From: Actinomycetes bacterium
GTDB lineage: Bacteria > Actinomycetota > Actinomycetes > Actinomycetales > Microbacteriaceae
Direction: 5' to 3'
DNA: 64,000 nt
NCBI GenBank assembly: GCA_023386365.1
Contig: JAEWJX010000116.1
Coordinates: 31,949-95,948 of the forward strand
Below the pieces are notes generated by a model. That model saw only the letters and a list, made by a program, of their open reading frames with translations, had not been told where the DNA came from and did not search any database. Positions within the stretch are counted from its first letter, which is position 1. Each line of letters opens with the position of its first letter. Below, piece after piece: positions 51,251 through 59,586 of this stretch. Made by a program: the position numbers and the translations under genes.

Positions 51251-52792
51251 ATGACTGCACACACCACCACACGCCGCCCGCGCTCGCTGCGCCTCGCGGC
51301 CACAGCGATCGCCTTGCCGGTCGCCCTCATCCTGAGTTCCTGTTCTCCCATCTCCCTCGGAGGGGGCGGCGACGACGGCACGGTCGATTTCGACGGCGTG
51401 CAGTCAGCCACCATCCAGATCGAGGCCGTGGGCACGTTCGTCGACCCCTCCGAGGGGGGCTACGAGGCCGCTGGTCGCGGCTCGGGCTTCATCATCGACG
51501 AGTCGGGCCTCGCGGTCACCAACAACCATGTCGTCGTCGGCGCCGGCACCCTGAAGGTGTGGCGCGGCGGTGACACCAGCGAAACGCTCAACGCGAAGGT
51601 GCTCGGCTCGTCCGAGTGCCTCGACCTCGCGGTGATCGACCTCGCCGGCGACGGCTACCCGCGTTTCGGATGGCACGGGGGCGAGATCGCCACCGCCACC
51701 GACGTGTACGCGGCCGGGTTCCCGCTCGGTGACCCCACCTTCACCATGACGCGCGGCATCGTCTCGAAGGCGTCCACGCCGGGCGAGACCCCGTGGGCGT
51801 CGCTCGACAGCGTCATCGAACACGACGCACGCATCCGCGGCGGCAACTCGGGCGGCCCGCTGATCGACGCCGCGGGCAAGGTCGTGGGCGTCAACTACGC
51901 GGGCAACGACATGCACGACACCAACCTCGCCATCCACCGTGACGAGGTGAAGGCGGTGCTCGACGACCTGATCGCCGGCACCGACGTGCTGAGCCTCGGC
52001 ATCAACGCCACCGCGTTGAGCGACGAGGAAGGCAACGGCCTCGGCGTGTGGGTGAGCTCGGTGAAGTCGGGGTCGGCGGCCGACAAGGCCGGCATCCTCC
52101 CCGGCGACCTGCTCACCCGCATGGAGGGCGTGACGCTCGCCACCGACGGCACGCTCGGCGACTACTGCGACGTACTGCGCACCCACGGTCAGGATGCGGC
52201 GCTCTCCATCGAGCTCTACCGCCCCTCCGAGGAGGCGTACTACCGCGGCCAGGTCAACTCGGATGAGGTCGTCGAGGCCGTCTCAGTGCTCGGCGGCGGC
52301 CAGAGCGGCGGCGCCGACGGCGAGTTCATCACCGTCACCGATGACACCGGTTCGGTGTCGGTGGAGGTGCCCGCCTCGTGGCGCCAGGTCGAGGGCGGCG
52401 AATGGGTCGACGGCGGTGGGCACACCTACGCGCACATCGACGCGAGCCCCGACCTCGACGCCTACGGGTCGACTTGGGATGTGCCGGGCGTCTCGATCTA
52501 CGCCTCCAGTGAGGCGTACGGCAAAGTCACCCCGCAGGACCTGATGCAGATGATGGCCGACGCGATGCCCGACGACGGGTGCGAGCTCGAAGAGGCGGAG
52601 GGCTTCTCCGACGGCTACCACGCCGGCATCTACACCTTCTGGCAGGGCTGTGGCGGCTCTGCGGCGGCGCTGGTCGTCACCGCGGATTCTGCCGAAGGCG
52701 GCTACGTGATCATGGTCGCCGTCCAGGCGACCACGCAAGACGACCTCGCCGCCACCGACCGCATCCTCGGCAGCTTCATCGCCGAGTTCTGA
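51251..52792 (+). CDS. lipoprotein trypsin-like (S1C) protease with PDZ domain
   Basis: 513 residues. Signal peptide with lipobox LILSSC near residue 31. Trypsin-like domain with His in TNNHVV, Asp in LDLAVIDL and Ser in RGGNSGGPLID, followed by a PDZ domain (GSAADKAGILPGDLLTRMEG). A C-terminal domain of about 160 residues (FITVTDDTGSVSVEVPASW, with cysteines near DGCELEE and WQGCGGS) is not one I recognise. It is a membrane-tethered extracellular protease or pseudo-protease sensor; the triad looks intact. Next gene begins 17 nt after the stop. Confidence 0.88.
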   Translation: MTAHTTTRRPRSLRLAATAIALPVALILSSCSPISLGGGGDDGTVDFDGVQSATIQIEAVGTFVDPSEGGYEAAGRGSGFIIDESGLAVTNNHVVVGAGTLKVWRGGDTSETLNAKVLGSSECLDLAVIDLAGDGYPRFGWHGGEIATATDVYAAGFPLGDPTFTMTRGIVSKASTPGETPWASLDSVIEHDARIRGGNSGGPLIDAAGKVVGVNYAGNDMHDTNLAIHRDEVKAVLDDLIAGTDVLSLGINATALSDEEGNGLGVWVSSVKSGSAADKAGILPGDLLTRMEGVTLATDGTLGDYCDVLRTHGQDAALSIELYRPSEEAYYRGQVNSDEVVEAVSVLGGGQSGGADGEFITVTDDTGSVSVEVPASWRQVEGGEWVDGGGHTYAHIDASPDLDAYGSTWDVPGVSIYASSEAYGKVTPQDLMQMMADAMPDDGCELEEAEGFSDGYHAGIYTFWQGCGGSAAALVVTADSAEGGYVIMVAVQATTQDDLAATDRILGSFIAEF

Positions 52793-52809
52793 GAGAGCGA
52801 GAAAGAGAC

Positions 52810-54147
52810 ATGAAGAACCCCAACGCAGTGACCGGCACGCTCGCGTGCGCCGTCCTCGCCGTCATGATCGTCGGCGTCCCGATCGCGGTGTTCGCCGCGC
52901 CCGGTGACGACACGACCGCGCCGGCCACCACCTTCAACATGCCGACCACGCCGGCCAGCGGCTGGTTCTCGGGCACCTCGGTTCCCGTGCGACTCACCGC
53001 ATCGGATGCCGACAGCGGCGTCGCGTCGATCACCTACGTGATCAACGACGGCGAGCCGGTCACCACGGCAGGCGCCGACGTCTCCCTGACGCTCACCACC
53101 GAGGGGGTCAACGCGGTCACCGCGTGGGCAACCGACGTGGCAGGCAACGAGGAGCCGACGAAGACGCACTTCTTCCGCATCGACCGCACCGCCCCGGAGA
53201 TCACCGTGCCGGAGCCGGTGCTCGTGGAGCGGGGTGCGGAGCTGACGTTCGAGTACGCCTGCACCGACGCCTGGTCGGGGGTGGTGGACTGCACCTCGCT
53301 CTACGCCGACGGCGCGCTGCTGCCGACCGACGAGCTGGGCGAGCACGAGGTCGTCGTCTCAGCGACCGACGTGGCCGGCTGGACCGCATCCCGCACCTTC
53401 CGCTACGCCGTCGCCCCCGACCTGACCGCGCCCGAGGTGAGCCTCATGCTTGCGCCCGAGCCAGCCAGCGGTTGGTACACCAGCCACCTCGGCATCGGCG
53501 TGGTCGCGAGTGACGCCAGCGGGATCGCGTCGCGCCACTGGTGGACGGATGGCGCCGTCTCGACCAACGGCGACGTGTACGGCGACACGGAGGAGGCGGT
53601 GTTCACGCTCGACTTCGAGGGGATCACCGACATCACCTACCGGGCGTACGACAACTTCGGGAACCGCGCCGAGGCCACCCACCGGGTGCGCATCGACACC
53701 GTCGCACCCACCGTGCGGGTGGGCGGCGAGCTGCCGCTGCTGGCGACCGTCGAGCACGAGCAGGGCGAGCGGGTCGTGATCAGCGCGCTGTGCGACGACG
53801 CGACGTCGGGGATCGCCGACTGCGGCATCGTGGAGGCGCCGTCGGGCGTGGTGCCCACTACCGACCTCGGCGACCACACGCTGACGCTGGTCGGTACGGA
53901 TGTGGCGGGCAACCGCACGGAGGTCGCCTACGCCTACCGCGTGGTCGCCGCCCCCGCCGACCCGGGTGACCCGGTCGACCCGGAACCGATCGACGACGGC
54001 GAGACGCCGGCGCTGCCCACCTCGGGTGGACGCCCGGGGGCCCTCGCATCCACCGGGGTCGACCTCGCGGGTGCGGTACTGGTCGCAGGCCTGCTCGGGG
54101 GAGCGGGTCTGGGCCTGGTCGGCGCGCGGCGAGCGCTGCGTCGCTGA
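52810..54147 (+). CDS. LAxTG-anchored surface protein with Ig-like repeats
   Basis: 445 residues. A signal peptide is followed by three to four Ig-like or OmpL47-type repeats, each with TAPxxT-type starts, DxxSGVAS or ATSGIAD turns and DVAGN ends (for example TDVAGNEEPT and TDVAGNRTEV). The C-terminus has a Pro/Asp-rich linker, LASTG, a hydrophobic helix and a basic tail RRALRR: a class E-type sorting signal. ATG 52810 is preceded by GAGAGAG-type sequence. Transcribed together with the preceding protease. Confidence 0.85.
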   Translation: MKNPNAVTGTLACAVLAVMIVGVPIAVFAAPGDDTTAPATTFNMPTTPASGWFSGTSVPVRLTASDADSGVASITYVINDGEPVTTAGADVSLTLTTEGVNAVTAWATDVAGNEEPTKTHFFRIDRTAPEITVPEPVLVERGAELTFEYACTDAWSGVVDCTSLYADGALLPTDELGEHEVVVSATDVAGWTASRTFRYAVAPDLTAPEVSLMLAPEPASGWYTSHLGIGVVASDASGIASRHWWTDGAVSTNGDVYGDTEEAVFTLDFEGITDITYRAYDNFGNRAEATHRVRIDTVAPTVRVGGELPLLATVEHEQGERVVISALCDDATSGIADCGIVEAPSGVVPTTDLGDHTLTLVGTDVAGNRTEVAYAYRVVAAPADPGDPVDPEPIDDGETPALPTSGGRPGALASTGVDLAGAVLVAGLLGGAGLGLVGARRALRR

Positions 54148-54154
54148 CCGATGG

Positions 54155-54189
54155 GCGCGGGGTGGCGGTTCGGGTCCGCCGCCCCGCGC
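54155..54189 (+). terminator. hairpin after the Ig-like surface protein gene
   Basis: Inverted repeat GCGCGGGGTGGCGG / CCGCCGCCCCGCGC with one mismatch and a 7-nt loop, 7 nt after the stop codon and before the ftsE promoter. No T run. Confidence 0.65.
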
Positions 54190-54282
54190 TCCCGTCTGCC
54201 CGGGAGCTGAGAGGAACCCATCCCAAATGGGGGGAGTGTCGCAGCCGGGGTCTCGCGCGAGGCTGCTTAGGCTCGAAAAGCC

Positions 54283-55248
54283 ATGATCCGATTCGACCAG
54301 GTGACCAAGACCTACTCGGGTACCACGCGCCCCGCGCTCAACAATGTGAGCCTCGAAGTGCTCAAGGGGGAGTTCGTCTTCCTCGTCGGCGCATCCGGCT
54401 CGGGTAAGTCGAGCTTCCTGCGGCTGGTGCTGAAGGAGGAGCGGCCCACCAAGGGGCGCATCCACGTGCTCGGCCACGACCTCACGACGCTCGCGAACCG
54501 CAAGGTGCCGTACTTCCGCCGCAGCCTCGGCGTCGTGTTCCAGGACTTCCGGCTGCTGCCGACGAAGACCGTCTTCGACAACGTCGCCTTCACCCTGCAG
54601 GTGATCGGCAAGTCGAAGGGCTTCATCCAGGAGGCGGTGCCGGATGTGCTGAAGATGGTCGGCCTCGCCGGCAAGGCCGGTCGCTTCCCGCACGAACTCT
54701 CGGGTGGTGAGCAGCAGCGCGTGGCCATCGCCCGCGCCATCGTGAACAAGCCCGCCATCCTGCTGGCCGACGAGCCCACCGGAAACCTCGACCCGGCCAC
54801 GAGCGCCGGCATCATGTCGCTCCTCACGACGATCAACACGAACGGCACCACCGTGCTGATGGCCACCCACGACTCCGGCATCGTCGACACGATGAAGCGC
54901 CGCGTGATCGAGCTCGTGTCGGGCCAGATCGTGCGCGATGAGCGCCAGGGCGGCTACCAGACGCAGGCGATCCCGGTACAGGGCTTCGGGCTTGAGGGGG
55001 ACGCTCCGGCGCCTGCCCAGGCGACGGCCCCGGCGCCCACCTACGTACCGCCGGTCACGTCGCCGCCGGTCACCCGCTTCGCGCCGCCGACCACCGCGCC
55101 TCCGGTCGCAGCTCCCGTCTCGCCGTCGGTACCGCCGGTCGTACGCACCGCCGCCCCGACGCCTGCACCGCAGGATTCCGCGCCCCCGGCCACCGCATCC
55201 GCACCGCCCGTGCCTCCGCCGCTCGTCGAGCCGGGAGGCCGCGCATGA
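54283..55248 (+). CDS. ftsE: cell division ABC ATPase FtsE
   Basis: 321 residues. Walker A GASGSGKSS, Q-loop VFQDFRLLPTKTVFDNVAF, signature ELSGGEQQRVAIARA, Walker B ILLADEPTGNLDP. With FtsX it controls peptidoglycan hydrolase activity at the division septum. Normal FtsE has about 225 residues; here about 90 Pro/Ala/Thr-rich residues are added after YQTQAIPVQ, as in several Microbacteriaceae. Promoter TAGGCT at 54268; ATGA overlap with ftsX. Confidence 0.95.
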   Translation: MIRFDQVTKTYSGTTRPALNNVSLEVLKGEFVFLVGASGSGKSSFLRLVLKEERPTKGRIHVLGHDLTTLANRKVPYFRRSLGVVFQDFRLLPTKTVFDNVAFTLQVIGKSKGFIQEAVPDVLKMVGLAGKAGRFPHELSGGEQQRVAIARAIVNKPAILLADEPTGNLDPATSAGIMSLLTTINTNGTTVLMATHDSGIVDTMKRRVIELVSGQIVRDERQGGYQTQAIPVQGFGLEGDAPAPAQATAPAPTYVPPVTSPPVTRFAPPTTAPPVAAPVSPSVPPVVRTAAPTPAPQDSAPPATASAPPVPPPLVEPGGRA

Positions 55249-56153
55249 GACTCGGGCTCATCTTCTCCGAGGTCGGGCAGGGCTTCCGTCGCAACCTGTC
55301 GATGGTCGTCTCGGTCGTGCTCGTCACCTTCATCTCGCTCACCTTCTTCGGCGCCGCGATCCTGATGCAGATGCAGATCGGCCAGATGAAGGACTACTGG
55401 TACGACCGTGCCGAGGTGACCGTGTACATGTGCATCGAGGTCGTCCCCGGTTGCGACGGTGCGGCCGCGACCGAGGAGCAGGTGCAGGCCGTTCAAGGTG
55501 AGCTCGAGGGCGGCACCCTGTCGCCGTACATCGCCTCGGTCGCGTTCGAGACGCCTGAGGAGGCCTACGCCACGTTCCAGGAGCAGTTCGCCGGGAACAC
55601 CGTCGCCGATCTGGCGACGATCGACTCGTTCGGGGCCCAGTTCCACGTGAAGCTCGACAACCCGAACGAATCCGACGTGATCATCGACAGCGTCACCGGC
55701 ATGCCGGGCGTCGATGAGGTGCGGGATGAGCGCGCCCTCCTGCAGCCGATCTTCGACGCGATGAACGCCGCCAGCTACACCGCCGTCGGCATCGCAGCGC
55801 TGATGTTGGTGACGGCGGTGCTCCTGATCTCGACCACCATCCGTCTGTCGGCGTTCTCCCGTCGACGTGAACTTGCGATCATGCGCCTGGTGGGCGCGTC
55901 GAACCGGTTCATCGAGACCCCGTTCATCCTCGAAGGTGTGCTCGCGTCGCTCATCGGATCGCTGCTGGCGAGCGGCGCCATCGTGGCGATCGTCCACTTC
56001 TTCGTGGGCGGCTACCTGGCCGAGAACTTCACCAGTTACTCCTTCATCGGCATCGAGGAGGCGCTGATCGTCGCGCCGATCCTGATCGCCGTGGGCGCGG
56101 TGCTGGCGGCCCTGTCGGCGAGTGTCGCCATCCGCCGGTACCTCAAGGCCTGA
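55245..56153 (+). CDS. ftsX: cell division membrane protein FtsX
   Basis: 302 residues. One N-terminal helix (MVVSVVLVTFISLTFFGAAI), an extracellular domain of about 130 residues with two cysteines (YMCIEVVPGCDG) that binds hydrolase regulators, and three C-terminal helices with LRLVGASNRFI-type FtsX motif (MRLVGASNRFIETPFILEG). Overlaps ftsE by 4 nt. Confidence 0.95.
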   Translation: MRLGLIFSEVGQGFRRNLSMVVSVVLVTFISLTFFGAAILMQMQIGQMKDYWYDRAEVTVYMCIEVVPGCDGAAATEEQVQAVQGELEGGTLSPYIASVAFETPEEAYATFQEQFAGNTVADLATIDSFGAQFHVKLDNPNESDVIIDSVTGMPGVDEVRDERALLQPIFDAMNAASYTAVGIAALMLVTAVLLISTTIRLSAFSRRRELAIMRLVGASNRFIETPFILEGVLASLIGSLLASGAIVAIVHFFVGGYLAENFTSYSFIGIEEALIVAPILIAVGAVLAALSASVAIRRYLKA

Positions 56154-56163
56154 CGCGTTCGCA

Positions 56164-56197
56164 TAGACTGAACGGCTGCCTGCGTTCGCAGGTAGCC
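56164..56197 (+). promoter_or_regulatory. smpB promoter and leader hairpin
   Basis: TAGACT at 56164 looks like a -10 box. An inverted repeat GGCTGCCTGCG / CGCAGGTAGCC follows at 56174-56197, in the likely smpB leader, 28 nt before the start codon. It may influence mRNA stability; its function is not known. Confidence 0.4.
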
Positions 56198-56225
56198 GGA
56201 TGTCGAGCGCTGGGAGGTGCGGAAG

Positions 56226-56702
56226 ATGCCACGCGAGCAGGGTGAGAAGGTCGTCGCGACCAACCGCAAGGCGCGTCACGACTACACGATCGAAGACACC
56301 TATGAGGCCGGCATCGTGCTTTCGGGCACCGAGGTCAAGTCTCTGCGTGAGGGGCGCGCGTCGCTCGTCGACGGGTACGCCTTCATCGACGGCGGCGAGA
56401 TGTGGCTCGACGCGGTGCACATCCCCGAGTGGGGTTCCGGGTCGTGGACCAACCACGCCACCCGCCGTAAGCGCAAGCTGCTGCTGCACAAGGCGCAGAT
56501 CGTGAAGATCAGCCACCGCACCAAGGAGGGTGGCTACACCCTGGTGCCGTTGCGCATCTACTTCAAGGACGGCAAGGCGAAGGTCGAGCTGGCGGTCGCG
56601 AAGGGCAAGCGCGAGTACGACAAGCGTCAGGCGCTGCGCGAACGGCAGGACAAGCGCGAGGCGGATCGCGCCATGTCGAGCCGCCGCAACCTCGGCGAGT
56701 AG
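56226..56702 (+). CDS. smpB: SsrA-binding protein SmpB
   Basis: 158 residues. It carries tmRNA into the stalled ribosome. Motifs: ATNRKARHDYTIEDTYEAG, the GTEVKSLREGRASL core, LDAVHIPEW, and the basic C-terminal tail KGKREYDKRQALRERQDKRE that acts in the decoding centre. ATG 56226 has GGGAGG 8 nt upstream; an in-frame GTG at 56217 is rejected. ssrA lies 0.8 kb downstream. Confidence 0.96.
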   Translation: MPREQGEKVVATNRKARHDYTIEDTYEAGIVLSGTEVKSLREGRASLVDGYAFIDGGEMWLDAVHIPEWGSGSWTNHATRRKRKLLLHKAQIVKISHRTKEGGYTLVPLRIYFKDGKAKVELAVAKGKREYDKRQALRERQDKREADRAMSSRRNLGE

Positions 56703-56708
56703 TCCTCG

Positions 56709-57377
56709 TCAGCTCGCTTCGAAGCGGGCGTCGACGGAGGCGGTGACCTCGATGTCTTCGGGGGTGAAGTCGAACGCGGCCCCACCGCTGTCGGCCGCCT
56801 TCATCGCCGCCATCCGCATCATCGGGGCGGGGGAGTCGCCGGAACCGCTGACGCCCAGCATGCCGGGGTCGGCGATGGCGACCGCCTCGACTTTGCCGAG
56901 CCCGATCGCCTGCGCGAACACACGCGCCTTGTCGGCCGCGTCTTTCACCGCCCGCGAGCGCACCTCGGTGGTCACCGACGTGCGCTTTCCTTCGGTGAGC
57001 GCCCATTCGATGTTGTTCACCTGCACGCCGGGCACAGTGGCCGCCTCGGTGAGCCAGTCGGCGAGGGCGTCGAAGTCCTTGAACTTCACCGTCACCCCGA
57101 TGGCGGCGTTGTGAACCGGTGGCAGCTGCTTGCCCTCGTTGTTCCAGGGGCGGTGCGCCCACACCCGGATGCGGTCGGACGCCCACCAGGTGACAGGGCC
57201 CGCATCCGGGTCGTGGAGGGCCTTCACCGACTCGGTGAGGGTCTGCACGGCGGCGCTGGCGGAGGCGAGCACGGTGGCCCGGCGCGCGCCGTCGAAGCCG
57301 ACGGTCAGCTGCACGGTGGCCCGCTCGGCGGGGTACCAGGCGGTGAAGTGACCCTGAACGGTGATGACGGTGCCCAT
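56709..57377 (-). CDS. SIMPL domain (DUF541) protein
   Basis: 222 residues. A SIMPL/DUF541 domain spans most of it (VQLTVGFDGARRATVLASAS, then RSRAVKDAADKARVFAQAIGL and a DIEVTASVDARFE end). Family members are envelope or stress-linked proteins of uncertain role; no signal peptide is visible here, so this one may be cytoplasmic. ATG 57377 on the coding strand. Convergent with smpB and divergent from ssrA. Confidence 0.82.
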   Translation of the reverse strand: MGTVITVQGHFTAWYPAERATVQLTVGFDGARRATVLASASAAVQTLTESVKALHDPDAGPVTWWASDRIRVWAHRPWNNEGKQLPPVHNAAIGVTVKFKDFDALADWLTEAATVPGVQVNNIEWALTEGKRTSVTTEVRSRAVKDAADKARVFAQAIGLGKVEAVAIADPGMLGVSGSGDSPAPMMRMAAMKAADSGGAAFDFTPEDIEVTASVDARFEAS

Positions 57378-57508
57378 CGCCTCATCCTGCCAGGCGTCGG
57401 CGACCTCGGCTATCATGGGAGCACGCGCCCATTGCGGCGCGTTTCTCAACTCCACAGCGCGTGATGATGGCCCACCTCGCACGGATCCGTGATCCGTCAG
57501 GTGCTCAT

Positions 57509-57880
57509 GGGGATGATCGGTTTCGACATCGCCTGCGAAACTGCGAGAAGCGGGCCGAGGATGCAGGGTTATCTCGTAAACGATCTCTGCAAACCATAGG
57601 TGCCAACGTTAAGCGCACCGACCTCGCTCTCGCCGCCTAAGGCAGAGTAGAAGGTCCGTCAGTCCGGGCTCGCCCTCGTCCCGGATCCTGGCGTCATCTA
57701 GAGGGCTTGCTGTGCGGCTGTGTTTCCAGGGCCGCGCGGGACTTTCACTGGGACTGGGCTCGTCGACCTAGGTGTCTGTGACAAAGGTCGGAGCCGAGTA
57801 GAACGTCTGCACAGACTGCGCCCGGAGAAGGCGCAGGCTCACAGCGATGGACGGGGGTTCAATTCCCCCCATCTCCACCA
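57509..57880 (+). ncRNA. ssrA: transfer-messenger RNA (tmRNA)
   Basis: The 5' end GGGGATGATCGGTTTCGACA pairs through GGGGATG with CATCTCC next to the encoded CCA end (57878-57880), forming the tRNA-like domain; GGTTCAATTCC near the 3' end is the T arm. The tag reading frame at 57602-57640 encodes ANVKRTDLALAA followed by TAA, ending in the ALAA degron recognised by ClpXP-type proteases. It rescues ribosomes stalled on broken mRNA, with SmpB. Confidence 0.96.
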
Positions 57881-57939
57881 TCGGCCGTCATCACGCGCTG
57901 CGGAGTGCGTCTCCTCGGGCAGTGCCCTAGAGTCCGGGC

Positions 57940-58530
57940 ATGCGGATCGTCGTCTCGGGAACCCACGCGAGCGGCAAGAGCACGCTGATCTCCGACTTCG
58001 TCGCCGCGCATCCGCAATTCGAGGTGCTCGGTGACCCGTTCGAGCTGATCGACGAGGTGGGCCAAGCGGACGCGAGCTCGTTTTTCGCGCAGCTGCGCGT
58101 GTCTGCTGCGCGGCTGGTTCACCTGAAGGCGGGGGATTCGGTGATCGCGGAACGCGGTCCGCTCGATTTCGTGGCCTACCTGCGCGCCCTCGAGACCCTG
58201 CGCCGGCCCGGCCGTTCGTCGGCGGCGCTCGAGCGGGGTGAGGAGCTCACGCGGCTCGCGATGGCGCACGTCGACCTGCTCGTCGTGCTGCCGCTGTCGG
58301 CGCGCGACCGGATCGACGTGCCGATGGATGAGGACCCGGAACTGCGCGAGGTCATGGATGACGCCCTCCTCGACCTCTCCGACGACCCCGACCTCGTCGG
58401 GGCTGCCGACGTCGTCGAACTCACGGGCGACCCCGCCACGAGGCTGCAGCGACTCGAGGCGGCCGCCGGGCTCACCCCGTCGAGCGGTACTCCCACTGAC
58501 CGCGCCCCATCCGCGGACGCACATATGTGA
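57940..58530 (+). CDS. P-loop NTPase (AAA_28-like)
   Basis: 196 residues. Walker A is GTHASGKST at residues 7-15, close to the N-terminus; the hhhhD strand HVDLLVVLPLSARDR may serve as the base-binding or Walker B region. It resembles small kinases or AAA_28 NTPases (possibly nucleotide- or cofactor-metabolising), but the substrate is not fixed. TAGAGT at 57928 lies 6 nt before the ATG (leaderless). Its last 59 nt overlap the end of the opposite ImmA/IrrE gene. Confidence 0.8.
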   Translation: MRIVVSGTHASGKSTLISDFVAAHPQFEVLGDPFELIDEVGQADASSFFAQLRVSAARLVHLKAGDSVIAERGPLDFVAYLRALETLRRPGRSSAALERGEELTRLAMAHVDLLVVLPLSARDRIDVPMDEDPELREVMDDALLDLSDDPDLVGAADVVELTGDPATRLQRLEAAAGLTPSSGTPTDRAPSADAHM

Positions 58531-58900
58531 CGTCGCCCACGCGGGCGAGCACCAGCGCGCGGTACGCCTCGACGATCTTCACCGTCACCTGCAGTTCGTC
58601 GGCGATGGTGTCGGCATCCGGGTGGATCGGTTCGAGCCGGGCGTACTCCTCCGGGTCGATCAGGAGGGATGCGGCGTAGCGGTCGGCGGCACGTTCGTTG
58701 CGCGGGGTGCTTTCGCGATGGCGGTAGAAGTGGTGGCCGAGTTCGTGCGCGATGACGGAGCGACGTTCGGCGGGGGTGAGCCCGAGATCGAACCAGATGC
58801 GGGAGGCGTCGGGTTCGTAGCAGCCGAGCATGCCGGGCGGCAGGCGGCAGGCGTGGACGGTGAGGCCCTCGTCGGCGGCCCGTCGGAGGAGTTCCCGCAT
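58472..58900 (-). CDS. ImmA/IrrE family metallopeptidase
   Basis: 142 residues. The zinc-protease motif HELGHH near residue 51 and the downstream Glu in NERAADRYAASLL fit the ImmA/IrrE (DUF955) family, which cleaves XRE-type repressors on a signal such as DNA damage. It starts 14 nt after the XRE gene, so repressor and protease are co-expressed. The 3' end overlaps the P-loop gene by 59 nt. Confidence 0.88.
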   Translation of the reverse strand: MRELLRRAADEGLTVHACRLPPGMLGCYEPDASRIWFDLGLTPAERRSVIAHELGHHFYRHRESTPRNERAADRYAASLLIDPEEYARLEPIHPDADTIADELQVTVKIVEAYRALVLARVGDVTYVRPRMGRGQWEYRSTG

Positions 58901-58914
58901 GGCCGCCGCCTTTC

Positions 58915-59277
58915 TTACTTGCCGCGCTCGCTCTTCTTCGCGCCGCGGTCGGCAGCGAGTGCGTGGCCCGAGCCGGGGCCTTCGGTGTCGACTTCATACT
59001 CGTCTGCGCGGCTGACATCCGCGGGGCCCGACTCGGCGGCGAAGCGTTCCTCGGCGCGCTGCACGATCACGTGCGGGTCCACGCCGACGGCGACCGAGAT
59101 CCGGTAGAGCGTCGGCATGCTGAGTGCACGCTCGCCTTTCACCCAGCGATCGAGCGTCTCGCGGTTGATGCCGGTGGCTCGCGCGACACCCGCGACGGTG
59201 GTACCGGCGGCGGCGATCTCGGCGCGGACTTGGGCTGCGACGGTGCGCGCGAAGCGCTCGGCATCGGGGCTGACCAT
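58915..59277 (-). CDS. XRE family repressor
   Basis: 120 residues. HTH_3-type domain in residues 10-75 (TTVAGVARATGINRETLDRWVKGERALSM), then an acidic, flexible tail with SGPADVSRADEYE and a basic end. It is likely the substrate of the ImmA/IrrE protease encoded next. TATTGT on the coding strand, 7 nt before ATG 59277, points to a leaderless transcript facing the small HTH gene. Confidence 0.85.
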   Translation of the reverse strand: MVSPDAERFARTVAAQVRAEIAAAGTTVAGVARATGINRETLDRWVKGERALSMPTLYRISVAVGVDPHVIVQRAEERFAAESGPADVSRADEYEVDTEGPGSGHALAADRGAKKSERGK

Positions 59278-59299
59278 ACGGTGAACAATATCGGGACCG

Positions 59300-59367
59300 T
59301 GGCTACACAACAAAGCCGAACCGACTTTGACTTGTCCGTGCGGCGCGGTAGCCTAGCCACATGGCTA
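59300..59367. promoter_or_regulatory. divergent operator-promoter of the XRE switch
   Basis: For the rightward gene, TTGACT (59327) and TAGCCT (59349) with a 16-bp spacer form a promoter. A palindrome TAGCCACATGGCTA (59354-59367) covers the -10 end and the start codon, and a second TGGCTACA copy occurs at 59300-59307, 62 bp away, near the leftward promoter. Both sites are candidate XRE-binding sites. Confidence 0.65.
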
Positions 59368-59585
59368 CAGGGGCGAGCTGGGTTCAGAAGGATCTCATCG
59401 AACGGATCGGCACCGAGATGGAACGGTCGGACCTGTCGGCGCGAGAGCTCGCGGCCCGCGCCGGCATCCCGTTCTCCACCCTCGCACGCAAGCTCGTCGG
59501 CGGCGGAGACTTCGGCTTCGATGAGCTGTTCGCGATCGCCGAGGTGCTCGAGATCACCCCCTCCGAGCTGGCGCCGCAGTGGTGA
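59361..59585 (+). CDS. small XRE/Cro-type DNA-binding protein
   Basis: 74 residues. It is nearly all helix-turn-helix: LSARELAARAGIPFSTLARKL, followed by FGFDELFAIAEVLEITPSEL. Its start lies within the palindrome that the XRE gene is likely to recognise, so the two proteins form a Cro/CI-like pair. Confidence 0.85.
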   Translation: MATGASWVQKDLIERIGTEMERSDLSARELAARAGIPFSTLARKLVGGGDFGFDELFAIAEVLEITPSELAPQW

Positions 59586-59586
59586 C

